A stretch of DNA of 64,000 bases from Aedes albopictus (GCF_035046485.1 NC_085136.1:77827734-77891733); one strand, 5' to 3'. Shown: positions 1 to 11,858, counted from the first letter of the stretch. The notes: generated by a model not told the origin, from the letters alone. Made by a program: numbers and translations.

Positions 1-326
1 GTTCAACCCTTTGACGATGGCCTTAGAAACTCGCAACGAAAAAGAACTCCCGCTTTAAATTGTGAAGATGCTCATTTACGAAGCAGAGAAACAGTCCAAA
101 CATAAGGTAGAACTGAACGAACTATTTTTTTATAAGACGGAAGGAGAGATTGGCAAAAAAAAATCAGTAACCTGCTACTTCTGTGGAATGTAAGGTCACC
201 TGAAGCAGGTTTGTCGAGCATACCAATAAAAGGTTCAAGACGAAGTCAAACAAGGAAAGAGCAAAGGTTGTACGTGAGAATGAAGAAAACAAGGCGTTTC
301 CGTTCATGGTCCGAAGTCACGATAAT
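1..326 (+). pseudogene. copia-type gag, C-terminal part with broken zinc knuckle
   Basis: The reading frame around 16-300 resembles the C-terminal half of Ty1/copia gag: a stretch like MALETRNEKEL followed by a basic segment and a CX2CX3GHX4C zinc knuckle at 173-214 (C-Y-F-C ... G-H ... C). The knuckle carries an in-frame TAA just before the GH pair and further stops precede it, so this copy cannot make an intact capsid protein. The window begins inside the gene, so its N-terminus is not seen. The frame runs into FPFMVRSHDN at 297-326 and resumes in the protease part at 2356, beyond a 2-kb insertion. Family assignment is by motif recognition; the break is seen directly. Confidence 0.75.
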
Positions 327-2355
327 TCTGCTATTCTGCTATTCTGCTATTATCAACGCATCCCCTGGCTTTCGCCCATCTGCGTTGTCTTTTCACTAGG
401 CAATACGTCTACCAATCAGGGGCGTACAATTTCGTTTCAATGATACACTTTCATGCAACATTTGAATGAGTCACTTCAAGTGTTTCATACATTTTTCTAA
501 TGACTCGGTCGTTAAAAAAAACTTTTCCACTCATCGTAGCACTCGGTAGTCTCCCACCCGGTCGCATTGCTTGTGCTTCACCCGTCAGAGCATTAGTGTC
601 TCACTGGTGCGCGCTAGTCTCTCAATGGTTACGGGCGCCGGTTAATTGGGTTTTAGTGGTCGAATTTGTTATCCTCTTTCATAAAACATAATTATCATTC
701 TATTGGCGTGCACCACTATTTAAAAATGTGGTTTAAATAGTGTTTTTAGCATGTTGAAGTATTTCAATGACTCATAAATGAAACGAAAATCCAAGTGTAT
801 CATCCCATGTTTCATACACACTTGTTTCTGTAGCAGCAACGAACGAGTGTGTTGCTGGGTGAGAGATGAAGCATCACAGCAGCCCGTTCGCATGGGAAAC
901 GATTTGCTACAGTCGTCGTACGTCATGTTTTCCTTTCGAAATTGCACGACCCTGCTACCAATTGATGTTTGTGGGCTTGCCGGACCAAGTCATGTAGCTA
1001 AGCCAAACACCCCACCTACAACTGTTGGGTAGGCACCATTGTCCCGCCCACTGGTCTTTTACAGCTAGTTGTAGGTGCATGTGTGCGTGTAAGTATTGGA
1101 GTGTGTGTGTCAGTGTTGGTGTATTGTAGGCGCCAACTCGTTCTAATCCACTCTGATAGCTAACACCCTATTGAACCATTACCCTTAAATTTGGCAATCT
1201 ATGAAATAGAATGAGTTAAACGCCTGTAAAAAACCGTCAGTTAAATCAAACAAGGAATATTAGTATTAAAGCGAAGATACAACGAAGCAACGCCCCGAAC
1301 TTCGAGAGCACAAACCCCAAGAACCAAATGACAGGCAGCGCCGATAAGTCGATCGACTGGCCACCATCAGTGAATAACCAATCGAGTAAACCCCCCGCAC
1401 AAACTGCCACCAGCTCTCCCCACCTGCGCCCAAAAAATCCGAGGCACAGCCCAGCCTTAGCTTCACCTTAAAACCAAAATCTAGATTACAGAGCACAATA
1501 CTTCCCAAGTAACCACGCAGCTCGAGCCACAAATCACGCACAACACGGCACAAATAAGACAAACACTACCACGCCCGTACAACCGAAACCGACCTAGAGT
1601 AGAGAAGGGTCTCTTTCCACTCCAACCCGGACTCAACTGCACCCACAGGGCAGCGCACCTCACCCACACCGCACTCATTCATGCATCACTGTCCGAGCCG
1701 CACGGTCACCTGGGTTGAGTCTATCTGCATGATCTCGCCCAACCCGTAACGCAGAGTTTAAATCCCTCTCTTGCATTACAAAGTACTCCCTCTTCCCAAA
1801 AATCTGTGCGTGGTATAAATGAGATCTTAAGGCTGAAGAAATCGTCACCAATACAACCGCCAACACTGAGCACTCAATGATGTCGGCCTTATCAACGACG
1901 ACCCCCTCAGTCCCAAACCCAATTATCCCACACTACCAAAGTAACCACCCTGCTGAAGCCGTAAGCACCGCACGCACAAAGCACACACACACCGACACGC
2001 ACCACCCCACACAAACCACCAAGGCCGAACAAAAGCGGAAAGCGGTGCCACCACTGCTGAATCACGACTTTTTCAGTATAATTCAGCAATCGTAGATCCA
2101 TTCCTCGACCCTACTCAGCCCTAACGGTCCATAGCAATGCCTGTCAATATATGCGCCTCACACATGCAACCCCTACACCTTAACAGTATGGTCACTTGGG
2201 TATCCCTGGGTTTTTGACATGATGGTCAGGGATCACAGCCATCAAAACGTTCCACACTTTATCAGGGCTTACGACCTGTAGACATGATGATTTCTCAATA
2301 GTTTCAAGCTCTTTCGGACCTTCCGCTATTGGAGACCATCATGGCTAGCGGTGTT
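327..2355 (-). mobile_element. 2.03-kb retroposon-like insertion splitting copia
   Basis: This block sits between two identical 21-bp copies (306-326 and 2356-2376, starting ATGGTCCGAAG). The copia reading frame before the first copy continues after the second one, so the copies are a target-site duplication. At its left end is a threefold octamer TTCTGCTA, which reads as a (TAGCAGAA)n tail on the minus strand, as expected for a minus-oriented non-LTR element. I recognise no protein inside it on either strand; it contains CA-rich and C-rich stretches around 1980-2030. It may be the 3' UTR of a 5'-truncated LINE or a non-autonomous retroposon. Confidence 0.6.
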
Positions 2356-4145
2356 ATGGTCCGAAGTCACGATAATGTATCGAAATCCTGGATTGTGGAC
2401 TCCGGCGCAACTTCCCACATCGCCAACGGTTAACGATCATTTCTGCGTTTGGACAGTACTGTGCGACGGTGAAGAAGTAAAGATCACGGTAACAGAAGTA
2501 ATCTACGCCACCGAGCTGAGCTGGAAGGAAATCTGATATCTGTGACGAAGCTGGCAAAGAAAGGTGTTCGTACTATATTTGATGACAACAGATGCGAGAT
2601 GCAGTATGTTTTTCAATGCAACTGAAATCGCAACAGCAGATCGCACACAGCTTGATGCCCAAGTTCATATAGAAGATTCCGGATGAATCCGGGGAAGGGC
2701 CTATGATGGATGAAAATGTTGACGAAGTTCCTGTACAATTGGCGGTTGTGGTGTCTGCTGAACAGGAGAACAGTGATCGTCATGTTGCAATTGATGATTC
2801 TGCAATTTTACGAGGCTGAAGGCGACTGTGAAGCTGAAGAGGCTGCACATCAAGAAATTGCGACAGTCAGTCGATCAGCTCGGTCGATAATGATCGATAA
2901 TTATCGGTCGATAATGGAAGTACGTCCGGAGAGGTACGGAAGCCATCAGACTGGCCGTTCATCAAACAGAACCGAAAACATACGAAGAAACTTTATCCGG
3001 TACAGAACACGAAAAATGGAGAAAGAGAGTGCTCGAAGAGATGGCGTCTGCCGCGAGAACGGGACTTGGGAGATCACCGAACTTCCACCAGGTCGTAAGA
3101 CCATAGACACTAGTTTCCCAATATCCCAAAAAAAGGCCGAAAAAACCTGGCAAAACCCGCAACAACTTTATCGTCTTTTCAGTGGATGTGCCGACTTTCG
3201 GGGACCTTTTGCGGTATTTCGTCTTTTTTGGGTTGTGAAAACTGGTGTCGTCCGCCCTGCGAAAAAGCCTCTGTGGACTAAAACAGGCAGCGAGACTTTG
3301 GAACTGCAATATTTATGGCATATTCGGGAAGATGTGATTTTGCAGCTCAACAGCTGAACCTTGCCTATACATTAAGCAAACTGAGAAGTCTCCTGATCTG
3401 CGTCGATGAAATTATGAAATTATAAATATCGTGGTTATCCAAATAGGGTCCATATAGCCGAGGCGGTAAACGCACGGGTATTCAGCATGACCATGCTGAG
3501 GGTGACGGGTTCGATTCCTGGTCGGTCCAGGATCTTTTCGTAAAGGAAATTTCCTTGACTTCCTTGGGCATAGAGTATCTTCGTGCCTGCCACACGATTT
3601 ACACATGCAAAATGGTCATTGGCAGAGGAAGCTCTCAGTTAAAAACTGTGGAAGTGCTCATAGAACACTAAGCTGAGAAGCAGGCTTTGTCCCAGTGAGG
3701 ACGTTACGCCAAGAAGAGGAGGAGGAGGTTATCCAAATAAAGTCCGAGTACCGTGCTTTGGTGGCAGCACTTGAGGAGAAGTTCAAGATCGTGGAATCAG
3801 GAGATCTTCATTTATTTCTTGGAATACAGGTTATTATGGAGGCATCAAATTTGTGCTGGTCTAGTCAACTGGAGATGCAGCAAGAAAACTAGAGTTTCGT
3901 TATCAAGCACCGAGACAGAATACATCACACTAGCAGAGTGTCTTCAAGATGGATGCGCAATCTGATGGATAACCTGGACGGCCCGTTGAAACTGCCTGTA
4001 CGCGTTAGCTAAGACAACCAGAGGTGCATAGCTCTCACTGTTGTAGAAAGAACTACACGACAATCAAAACGTATAGATACGAAGTACCGCTATGTGCAAG
4101 ATCTTGTGAAGAAAGATGTTGATAACATGCAATGCACTCTGGTGC
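2356..4145 (+). pseudogene. copia-type pol remnant (protease, RT, RNase H)
   Basis: Pieces of a copia polyprotein occur in order. The aspartic protease core WIVDSGATSHIAN lies at 2391-2429. A segment WEITELPPGRKTI at about 3067-3105 matches the start of copia RT. The RT catalytic region at about 3391-3425 reads LLICVDEIM, where functional copies have Y/F-VDD. After a SINE, RT continues as KFKIVESGDLHLFLGIQ (3780-3831), and RNase H shows LSSTETEYITLAE (3899-3937) and a RIDTKYRYVQDLV-like end near 4070-4110. Most of the integrase is missing, and frameshifts and stops are frequent. The element is dead; the orientation matches the gag part upstream. Confidence 0.75.
3446..3726 (+). mobile_element. 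tRNA-derived SINE (Feilai-like) inside copia RT
   Basis: A tRNA-like head (about 3450-3530) has an A-box-like TAGCCGAGGCGGTAAACG and a B-box GGGTTCGATTCC with a Leu-type extra arm. It is followed by a body that recurs elsewhere in the window (GTATCTTCGTGCCTGCC ... AACTGTGGAAGTGCTCA) and an AAGAAGAGGAGG tail. It is flanked by a 13-bp duplication, GGTTATCCAAATA, at 3433-3445 and 3727-3739. The tail is on the right, so the element is on the plus strand. Transcription would be by RNA polymerase III, with LINE machinery supplied in trans. Confidence 0.85.
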
Positions 4146-4301
4146 ACTGAGCAAGATACTTAAGATACCCTATCGCCGCTCCCGATAAGGTACTGAAGCC
4201 AGTTGTTCCACTTCTTCGGTTTGCGGTGACATTTCGTTTGTCTGTATGGCTGCAGTGTTCATCGGTGTCGATGTGGTTTTCGATTCTTGCTTCTTGGAAC
4301 A

Positions 4302-7300
4302 CCCTCTACGGTCTGTGAAGATCACAAGAGGAACCCCTTGGTGAAACTCTGATCTGTCGAAACTCAGGAAAGCGTCGGAACAGACGACGTTCGGCTGGTT
4401 CAGAGGCTTTCAGGTCGACTCGCAAGGCCTACAGGAAAGCTCTCCGGTCTGCTGAACGATCCGGCTGGAAAAACCTTTGTACAAATGTTTCCAGTTTGAG
4501 TGAAGTCAGTCGGTTAAACAAAATCCTTGCGAAATCTAAAGATTTCCGAGTGAACGAACTTCGTTTGCCAAATGGCGATCTGACTTCCTCTGATGAGGAA
4601 GTTCTGGAATGCTTATTAAGCACACACTTCCCTGGATGTGTAGATATTACATCTTCGGATGAACCTGATGTCTTTTCTTGTAGTTACGATTCCCTGGCCT
4701 CGGCTCGGAGTATTGTGACTATAGAATCGATTGAGTGGCTTTGCTCCTTTCAAATCTCCTGGGGTAGATGGGATTTATCCTATTTTGCTCCAGAAGGGAT
4801 TTGATTATTTCAAACATGTTTTGAAAAAAAAAATACTTGTTTGCAGTTTTGCTACAGGGTATATTCCCAAATCCTGGCGGGATATTACTGTGAAGTTTAT
4901 TCCGAAAGTGGGTCGTGCGTCATATGAAGGAGCAAAGAGTTTCAGACCTATCAGTTTGACCTCTTTTCTTCTGAAATGCTTACAACGCAGTGTGGATCAT
5001 CACATCCGTGATGTTCATCTGGCCAACGTGCCTCTTCATGTGAACCAACATGCCTACCAATCTGGTAAGTCCACTGTGACTCGTTTACACAAGGTTGTTT
5101 ACGTTATCGAGAAAGCATTCGCTCAAAAGCAATCTTGTTTGGGTGTTTTCTTAGATATCGAGGGTGCCTTTGACAATGTGCCTTTGGATGCCATATTGGA
5201 AGCCGCACGGAGTCATGGTATATCTCCAATGCTTTCCAATTGGATTCATCAAATGCTCAAAACTGATATCTCTTCTCGACATTGCGTCTAGCAGGGATTA
5301 GGAAATTGAGTGTTTGTGGATGCCCCCAAGTCTTGTCAACGCTTTTGTGGAATCTCGTAGCAGATACGCTATTGAGGCAACTCAATAATAGCGGTTTTCC
5401 TACTTATGGTTTTGTCGACGACTACCTAGCATTGTTAGTTGGTATGTGTATCACCACCCTTTGCGAGCTGATGCAAAGCGCCCTTCAGGTAATTGAGGGT
5501 TGGTGTCACCAATATGGCCTTTCGGTTAATCCGAGTAAAATATCTATTGTTCTTTTCACGGAAAGGCGAAACCGTAATGACGTTCGACCTTTGCGTCTCT
5601 TTGATTCTGAAATCGATGTGACTGAACAGGTAAAGTACGTTGGAGTCATTCTCGATTCCAAGCTTTCCTGGACACCTCACATTGAGTTCAGAATCAAGAA
5701 AGCTTGTATGGCCTTCGGGCAATGCCGGCGTACTTTTGGTACAACTTGGGGTCTAAAACCCAAGTATATCAAATGGATCTACACAACTGTTGTTCGACCA
5801 ATACTGGCTTATGGACGTCTTGTGTAGTGGCAAAAGGGCGAAATGAGAACGGTCCAATCAAAGTTAGGCCATCTCCAAAGGATGTGCTTAATGGCGATGT
5901 CTGGAGCGTTCTCTTCAACTTCCACGGCAGCGCTCGAAGTTCTCTTTGACGTTGTTCCACTACACATTCATCTCAAACAAGAAGCACTTTCTTGCACTTA
6001 CCGTCTACGGGTACTCGGTCTACTAGAGGAAACTCTTGTGAACCGCACATCAACACACACCTCGTTGTTTCCACTTTTGGTGAATTGGGACAAAATTGTC
6101 CTTGCTCCAAGTGATCTTACAATTGCTTGTAATTTTCCATACAGGACATTTTCCACGAAATTCCCTTCCCGGGAAGAGTGGACATCTGGATATCTGGAAA
6201 GAAGTATTTCAGATGGCATCGTATGTTACACTGATGGCTCCCTTCTCCAAGGTCGAGCAGGTGCTGGTGTCAATTCTCGTGAGCTAAGGCTGTACCGGTC
6301 TTACTCACTTGGTAGACACTGCACCGTTTTTGAGGCCGAAATCTTTGCTCTTATGTGCGGAGTGCAATTGACACTTCAGCAGCACGTAATGGGCAAAGTA
6401 ATATACTTCTGTACGTATAGCCAGGCTGCTATTAAAGCACTTGCTTCGACCAACTCTAGGTCGAAGATAGTTATCGCTTGTCGAACTCAAATCGAGGAGC
6501 TAAATTCAGGAAATGCTGTTCACCTTGTATGGGTACCTGGTCATTCTTCCATCCCTAGAAATAAATTGGCTGATGAGTTAGCTCGCACTGGAGCATTACA
6601 TGCCTTCATTGGCCCTGAGCCAGCTATTCCGATATCGAAGTGTTGGGTAAAGCTTCAGATTCACACCTGGGCTGCCACTCAACACAGACAATACAGGAAT
6701 AATTTGGAATCATGTCGTCAAACAAAATCGTATTGTACTGAGCCATCTCCAAGGGTGGCGAAGTATCTTACGAATCTTTCAAAGCAGAATTGCAGCATTC
6801 TGGTCAAAGCATTGACTGGCCACTGCCGACTCAGCATCACATGGCGAATATTCAGCGAGCTGATTCATTTGCATGTGATAGCTATGAATCCGATTATGGA
6901 ACTTCGTATCATTTGATATGTAACTGTCCAGTTTATGCGAAACTGCGTTTCCGAGTATTCGGTAAACACTTATTTGTGCTCATTCTGCGAATGGATTGAC
7001 GTGAGAAAAGTCGGAGTCGTATATCGAGGTGAGAAATCTCGACTCGAATGAGGTGACTTTCCATTTGATTTACACGGCGAATCACTTCATTCGAGACGCG
7101 ATTCCTCACCTCGATATACAACTCCGACTTTTCTCACGTCACTCCATTCGCAGAATGAGCACAATTAAGTGAAACTAACTTCAGAAACCTGAATCTTCAG
7201 GATATTCTGTTGTTCCTTACCCGCTGTGGTAAAGAGCTCTTTCGCTTTATGCGTTATTTCAGTGCCCTTTTCAGGGCGCTGTTTGAACCCATTGTGGTAC

Positions 7301-7497
7301 GCGTATGCGTTAGTACCCTCTTCCAAGGTATTTTTTCCTATTTCCCTACCTGTCCTTATCCCCATCCTTATCCTTATTTCCTTCCTTTTCCCTCAGGTAG
7401 ATGATGAAATAGGCTATTATTATGGCGATGGCACAAATGTCCCAAATGGAGGATAATGTACCTCTGGAGCCGGACTTCTGATACCTGATACCCCATA
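4302..7497 (+). pseudogene. I/LOA-like LINE, 5'-truncated degraded copy 1
   Basis: This segment is a close copy of the 3' three quarters of the LINE at 40328-44852; its start corresponds to about 41776, inside ORF2. It keeps recognisable RT and RNase H regions but has many lesions. RT motif B is damaged (GCPQ followed by a deletion), the catalytic FADD reads FVDD, the third RNase H acidic position (SDSQ in the intact copy) reads TYSQ, and several frameshifts and stops divide the frame (for example near 5285 and 5826). Its 3' UTR ends in the same TGATACC tandem motif. A foldback MITE interrupts it at 6974-7164. No clear target duplication was found. Confidence 0.9.
6974..7164. mobile_element. 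Foldback MITE inside LINE copy 1
   Basis: The segment is a long inverted repeat whose ends read TTGTGCTCATTCTGCGAATG and its complement, with arms of about 85 bp and only scattered mismatches. Comparison with LINE copy 2 (around 44469-44490) shows the uninterrupted host sequence, so the insertion borders are known to within a few bases. There is no coding capacity. The transposon family that mobilised it is not evident. Confidence 0.85.
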
Positions 7498-7690
7498 AGA
7501 AATACACGTGATTGGCCAAAATAGAAACCAAAGAATATGGCCAAAACTGCGGCAATGCTTCTATTTTGGCCAGTGCCACTTTTAATACAAAAATAAAGTA
7601 TTAGCTTGATTTCTGTATTTTTCTAATTAAGTATTGGATTCAATGGATTATTTTTATAAAAATGATTTCTCTTAGACTGGCCAAAACCGG
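7498..7690. other. AT-rich stretch with small inverted repeats
   Basis: The motif TTGGCCAAAATAGAA at 7512-7526 is matched in inverted form by TTCTATTTTGGCCAG at 7560-7574, and GGCCAAAAC recurs at 7679. The stretch looks like part of a MITE but its limits are not clear. No gene is seen. Confidence 0.35.
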
Positions 7691-7699
7691 TGCCCGCAC

Positions 7700-8400
7700 C
7701 CTAGTATTCGGACAATCCTTTCAGCAGCAATGAAGCAAACCATTGATCGTTGACTTCAAAACCGATTTCGCTCAAATCATCTGCTGTTGTCACCAACTTA
7801 TCGACGTAATCTTTCACAGTATCACATTCTTCTAACTTGATCGTCGTCAACTTGCCCAGAAGACCAACGATCGTCGAATCAGCCCATTGTCCTGGAAAGC
7901 TTGCTGCAGTTTCTCCCATGCTTGTTGAGCAGTTTCCGCATGCTTGACCAAACTAAAATTTTGCTTCTCCAAGCTTAAACAGATAGTCGCCAATGCTCGA
8001 TCACTCATATCCGGGTCGACTGCAACATTTTCCAACGGCTTGACCACACGCCACGTAGGGTCTTGTGCCATTTGGGCAGGTGTACCTATTTTGGGCACTT
8101 GCCGCTATAACTAAGTCAATTTTTAACCGATTAATTTAAATTTTTTTCCAGAGTTAGGCACGTACAGTATCTAACTCTGTACAAAAATTCAAATCAATCG
8201 GTTTGAAATTGACTTTGTTATAGCGACAAGTGCCCAAAATAGGTACATCTGCCCAAATAGTACAATACCCCACCTTCACGTTTTAAGGCCATTTTCATTG
8301 AAAACGCACACGATGCATAATTCTGCCTTCCTTTGAGCTTCTCCATGGCCGGTAGATTTGCTGCACTTCCAAACGTTCGAACCGGAGCTCTTGGCCGCAC
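7700..8400 (-). pseudogene. copia-type gag remnant, minus strand
   Basis: On the minus strand, from 8400 down, a copia gag N-terminal motif appears (LPAMEKLKGRQNYASCAFSM, about 8288-8347), then KREG. After a 213-bp MITE the frame resumes with WRVVKPLENVAVDPDMSDRA and runs through the UBN2/DUF4219-like gag region to about 7701 (DYVDKLVTTADDLSEIGF). A frameshift separates the last part near 7880. The zinc knuckle and pol are absent. This is a different copy from the copia element at the left edge and lies in the opposite orientation. Confidence 0.8.
8058..8270. mobile_element. 213-bp palindromic MITE, copy 1
   Basis: This foldback element begins GGGTCTTGTGCCATTTGGGC and ends with a diverged complement. 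It contains the family core CACTTG and ACCTATTTTGGGC in both arms and has no coding capacity. It lies exactly between the gag codons for REG and WRVV on the minus strand. Two other copies in the window (27281 and 55995) have the same length of 213 bp with TA on both sides; here the left flank is TA and the right flank CA. Confidence 0.85.
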
Positions 8401-8689
8401 ACCAACTCCGCTTGCAGTTGCGCCTTCACCGATTCCTCCCGTTCCTCAGCTAGTGATTGAGCCGCCACGAGAACTCAGGTTATCCCTCGGAAGAACCATT
8501 TCGAAAACTTGCACGAACTATGCCAAATGATTATTTCAAGCTTCTGACAGTTCTGAACCTCTTGAAAGGAATGGAATACGCGTGTTTTTTGGTTGAGCTT
8601 TGAAGAATTAATGAACATTTATTTGTTATTCGTTAACCGATATACAATCAACACGTATCTACGTTTACTCTGGCCATTTCCAATAGAAC

Positions 8690-8845
8690 TCTTGAAGGAA
8701 TCCCCGGGGATCTCTTGGAGTAGTTCCCGAGAAATTTCCGGATGAACTCCTAAGGATCCTCTGGAAGATTTCCCGCCGAAATCATAGAAAAAAAATCCGA
8801 GGAGGAATTGTCGAGAAACTCCTGGAGTAATTACTGAGGATCTCT
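8690..8845. repeat. Degenerate 12-bp array, locus 1
   Basis: This is a short array of purine/pyrimidine alternations such as GAACTCCT, GGAATCCC and GAGAAACTCC with a 12-bp period. It belongs to the same family as the much larger arrays at 13.0, 15.7 and 37.2 kb. Confidence 0.7.
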
Positions 8846-8847
8846 TT

Positions 8848-9015
8848 TCGCTCTTTGAAAGAAAGCACGACACTAGATAACGGACTAGCATGCATCGCCC
8901 AGTGGCATAGCCGAAAACTTTCCCTGACAGCTGCGGCGGGAATCGAACCCACGCTCCTCAGCACGATGCGACTAAGAGCTTGGTGACACTAGTTGCACGA
9001 CCACGGAGCCGCACA
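8848..9015 (-). mobile_element. tRNA-headed SINE, subtype 2
   Basis: Read on the minus strand from 9015, the head GGCTCCGTGGTCGTGCAACT is followed by a B-box GGGTTCGATTCCC and a body GTTTTCGGCTATGCCACTGG ending near CTTTCAAAGAGCG. The same subtype lies on the plus strand at 45318-45530. No clear target duplication was found. Confidence 0.75.
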
Positions 9016-9083
9016 CAATATTTCAGTGACTTACCAACACGAAAATAGTGACCAAGTGATTCGCTACCAGGCTTGCTGATAGC

Positions 9084-9172
9084 AAAAGAAGGTGTAGAGC
9101 GCAGAGAGCACTATGGGCGTGACCAGGTGGAGCGTGATCTGGTGAGCGTTGGACGTGACCGACTTTGGAGAT
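9084..9172 (+). pseudogene. RTE/JAM1-like C-terminal fragment
   Basis: The stretch matches, on the opposite strand, the C-terminal coding part of the RTE element at 51030-51110 (GAGCGCAGAGAGCA, CAGGTGGAGCGTGA). Only about 90 bp is left. It lies just downstream of the zinc-finger gene and has no function that I can see. Confidence 0.65.
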
Positions 9173-9347
9173 TTGCAGCAGCACTTATGGCGACAAATTC
9201 TCGATGCAGTGTTATCATGAATTTGATTTTGAACTAATTAAAGACAATAGATCAGGCATAACTCCACTCTGGACAATCAAAACCAGCTCAAATGATTGTC
9301 ATCGCAAATGAAGCAACAACGAAAGGTTCGTCAAATACACTCACATA

Positions 9348-11042
9348 TTATTTCCCATATAACTTACTGTTATGCTCCTGCAGCCACTCGTCCGGATGTC
9401 GATTCTTTTTGTGCGAGTGCATATTGGCACTGGAGTTGAACGATTTCGAACAGATCGAACAACTGTGCAGGGCGGCACCTACGTGCACCGACGCAACGTG
9501 TTCCTTCAGCGAAATTAGCTGGACGAATGTTTTGGTGCAGTACTGGCAGCGGTGCAGCTGTCGCTGCTCGTTGTGCTGCCGTCGGATGTGCCCCTTGAGG
9601 GCACGCGGATGCGGCGACACGTGACCGCACTGGTCACACTTGCTCTCCTGACCCCGGTGACCCTGCATGTGCCTTCGCCAGCTCAGGCGATTCTTGAGCC
9701 ATCGGGAGCAGATTTCGCACTGCATCTTCAACTGGTCCGGCGATTCGTGTTCCATTTTGTGCAGCAAAAAGTCGGACTTGAGATGAAAACCTTTGGCGCA
9801 AATGTCACAGATAAATTTCGTGGGCTTGGTGTGATATTTTTGTATGTGCATGTTTAGAATGTTCCGCGATTTGTAACTGTGTAGAAGGAAAGCATCTTTT
9901 GTAAGGTAATTTAGGGGGATTAAGCTTGCAAAGTGCAGTACTTACACCTTTCCGCAAGGTTCACATCTGCAGCTTTGGTTATCCCAGTCAATGTGCTCCT
10001 GCACGTGCAACTTGAGCTTGTATTCTCGGGTGAAGCGTTTGTCACATCTATCACACTTGAACGGTTTATCCTCCTCGGAAATGTGGAACTCCCTCATGTG
10101 TCGTTTGATTCCTTAAGAAAGAACATTTGATCGAATAAAATGATTAATTTTGTACATTGCAACAGGAAACAATGCTACATACCTTCAGAATCGGTGAAGT
10201 TCCTCTGACATGCCTCGCACCGGAACGTTTCCGGATTCTCTATTGTCTGCACATGTTGGTACAATCGAGTCCTTCTGTAGAACCGATTCCCACAACACTC
10301 AATGAAAGCCGATTTGTTCCCATGGGCGTCCAGTGAGTGCTTCTGGAACAGCGTGAACGTTAAGCAACTTGTCCCGCACTGCTCGCAAGTGTAGCTCACG
10401 TGCTTTCTGATGTATTCGTCCTCTTTCAAGCGCTCCTCCTTGGACTTAAGCGTATATTTTCTCGGTTTAACCGTCTTCGGTTTATTCTGCTTAGGGTCTT
10501 TCGCTTCAACCTCCTTGTCGGAACCCGCCGGCTCCGAGTCACTGTGCGCCTCCACTTCCGCTGTCCAAGCAGCCGCTTCTTTCTTGATATCATCGCCGTC
10601 ACTTCCGGCATCAATTGGTTCCCTTTTAATGTCGTCATCTTCAGCCGCAACGAACATCGAACCATCGTCCTCTTCCTCCAGGAATTCGACAGCTTCGTCG
10701 TCACCTTCTGCCGGTTCGCTTTTCAGTAAGACGATCTGTTGCATGAAACTTTTTCGATAGAGTTCTTCGACTGCTCCGTAAAACCGATGGAAACTGTCGA
10801 CCTGTTCCCAGCAGGAAGCGCAAATATGGGCCTGGCGGAAGTCATCTTCCTGCAATGCGGGAGAGTAAAGTTAATTTCGTGAGATGAATCGATTTACTTT
10901 TATTCGAGTCACTTACCGTGAACCAAAAGTGCTTGTTCAGAGCACTGGCTATGTTCTGATTTTCTGCGCTCTCAACACCAAGGAATGTTAAGTTTCCGGT
11001 TTGGAAACAGGTCAGACAGCACTCGTTTCCGTCTTTTTGCAT
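9348..11042 (-). CDS. ZAD-C2H2 zinc-finger protein, four exons
   Basis: Exons on the minus strand are 11042-10917, 10849-10183, 10111-9946 and 9876-9348, all with GT-AG introns (66-71 bp). They join in frame to 495 residues, which supports the model. Exon 1 starts with ATG and carries CX2C at residues 9-12; exon 2 supplies CX2C at 52-55, together forming an insect zinc-finger-associated domain used for dimerisation. An acidic, disordered linker (about 88-190) holds IKRE and IKKE, possible SUMO sites. About ten C2H2 fingers follow from residue 197, among them CEQC, CDRC, CEPC (split by an intron), CDIC, CEIC, CDQC, CQYC and CSIC. The second finger is atypical (CCGNRF, with poorly spaced histidines). 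It is probably a nuclear DNA-binding transcription factor. A GTAAGT near the end could allow an alternative last exon. Its target genes are unknown. Confidence 0.9.
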
Positions 11043-11386
11043 GATTTTTCAAACTGTTGCACGTAAACACTTCATAAAATTAAATTTTCTAATGATCTAA
11101 TCTAAATTAAATTAAATGATCTAATGATTATGCGAGAAACACGCACGGGAATAGTAAACAAACTGTGTGGAGAAGAGGAGAAGCAATCGAACGGCGAGAA
11201 CAAAAAAAAGCAAAAAATGTCAAACAGCCGATCGAGCCGAGTAGCGCTAAGGGGTCGCAAAAAGTAAAGTAGTGCAACACGCATGTAATCGATTCTGAAG
11301 AAATTCATGAAAAGGCCGTAACTGATACTGATAAATAAAATGCACAAAATTTAAGCGCAAACGAGGATCTGTAAGTAGATCTGTAT
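11043..11386 (-). promoter_or_regulatory. Upstream region of the ZAD zinc-finger gene
   Basis: This 344-bp AT-rich region lies immediately upstream of the start codon at 11042 and ends at a MITE. It should contain the 5' UTR and core promoter, but I see no clear TATA box or initiator. No other feature was recognised. Confidence 0.35.
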
Positions 11387-11554
11387 GGGCTTGTTCACAA
11401 ATGTCATAACGCTGGAGGGGGTGGGTGGGTATCAGCCATGATGTTACAGCCCGAACAAAAAAATTTTCTCTCCATACAAAAATAGTGTTACGAAGGGGTG
11501 GGTGGGTGTCAAAAAAAAACCCATTTTGGCGTTATCAAATTTGTGAATGAACCC
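11387..11554. mobile_element. Foldback MITE (GGGTTCATTC type)
   Basis: The ends are inverted: GGGCTTGTTCACAAATGTCA on the left matches the complement of the right end (TTTGTGAATGAACCC). TAT flanks both sides. The interior has G-rich GGGTGGGTGGGT blocks near both ends. The ends resemble those of the element at 14209-14367. Confidence 0.75.
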
Positions 11555-11570
11555 TATCAGTATTTAGCAA

Positions 11571-11640
11571 ATACCATCTTTGCAGGGTTGTTGTCCGGCA
11601 TTCTTGCAGCATGTCCTGCTCACGTTCTGGATGGGGTATA
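11571..11640 (-). pseudogene. RTE/JAM1-like fragment
   Basis: The stretch containing TTTGCAGGGTTGTTGTCCGG matches the C-terminal RTE coding sequence at 51140-51190 in the same orientation. It is short and decayed. The remaining DNA to 11858 shows nothing recognisable. Confidence 0.6.
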
Positions 11641-11858
11641 CGCCTGGGTGATCTAGACGTACCACGGTACCACTCTGACATTCCCATCGTACACCGATTT
11701 AACCTTGGATTTAATGACCTATTTAAAAAAGTCATAGTTGGCCAACTGCCCACCCGTGGCGTTCGCATCGTTTTTGTTCGAGTTTGATGGTGCCCACTAC
11801 CGCCACCTAGTACACATGTCAAAAAGTTCGATGTGCACCCTTTTCATTTCATTTCGTG

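Noticed and set aside
1266..1866. Minus-strand open frames of 60-100 codons in the 2-kb insertion
   Set aside because: They overlap one another, show no domains, and have the composition expected of random C-rich sequence.
3450..3530. A tRNA-Leu-like gene
   Set aside because: A and B boxes are present, but it is followed by a SINE body, carries a target duplication, and has no matching acceptor stem.
9292..9624. Plus-strand open frames across the zinc-finger exons
   Set aside because: They are antisense shadows of the real minus-strand exons, which splice in frame.
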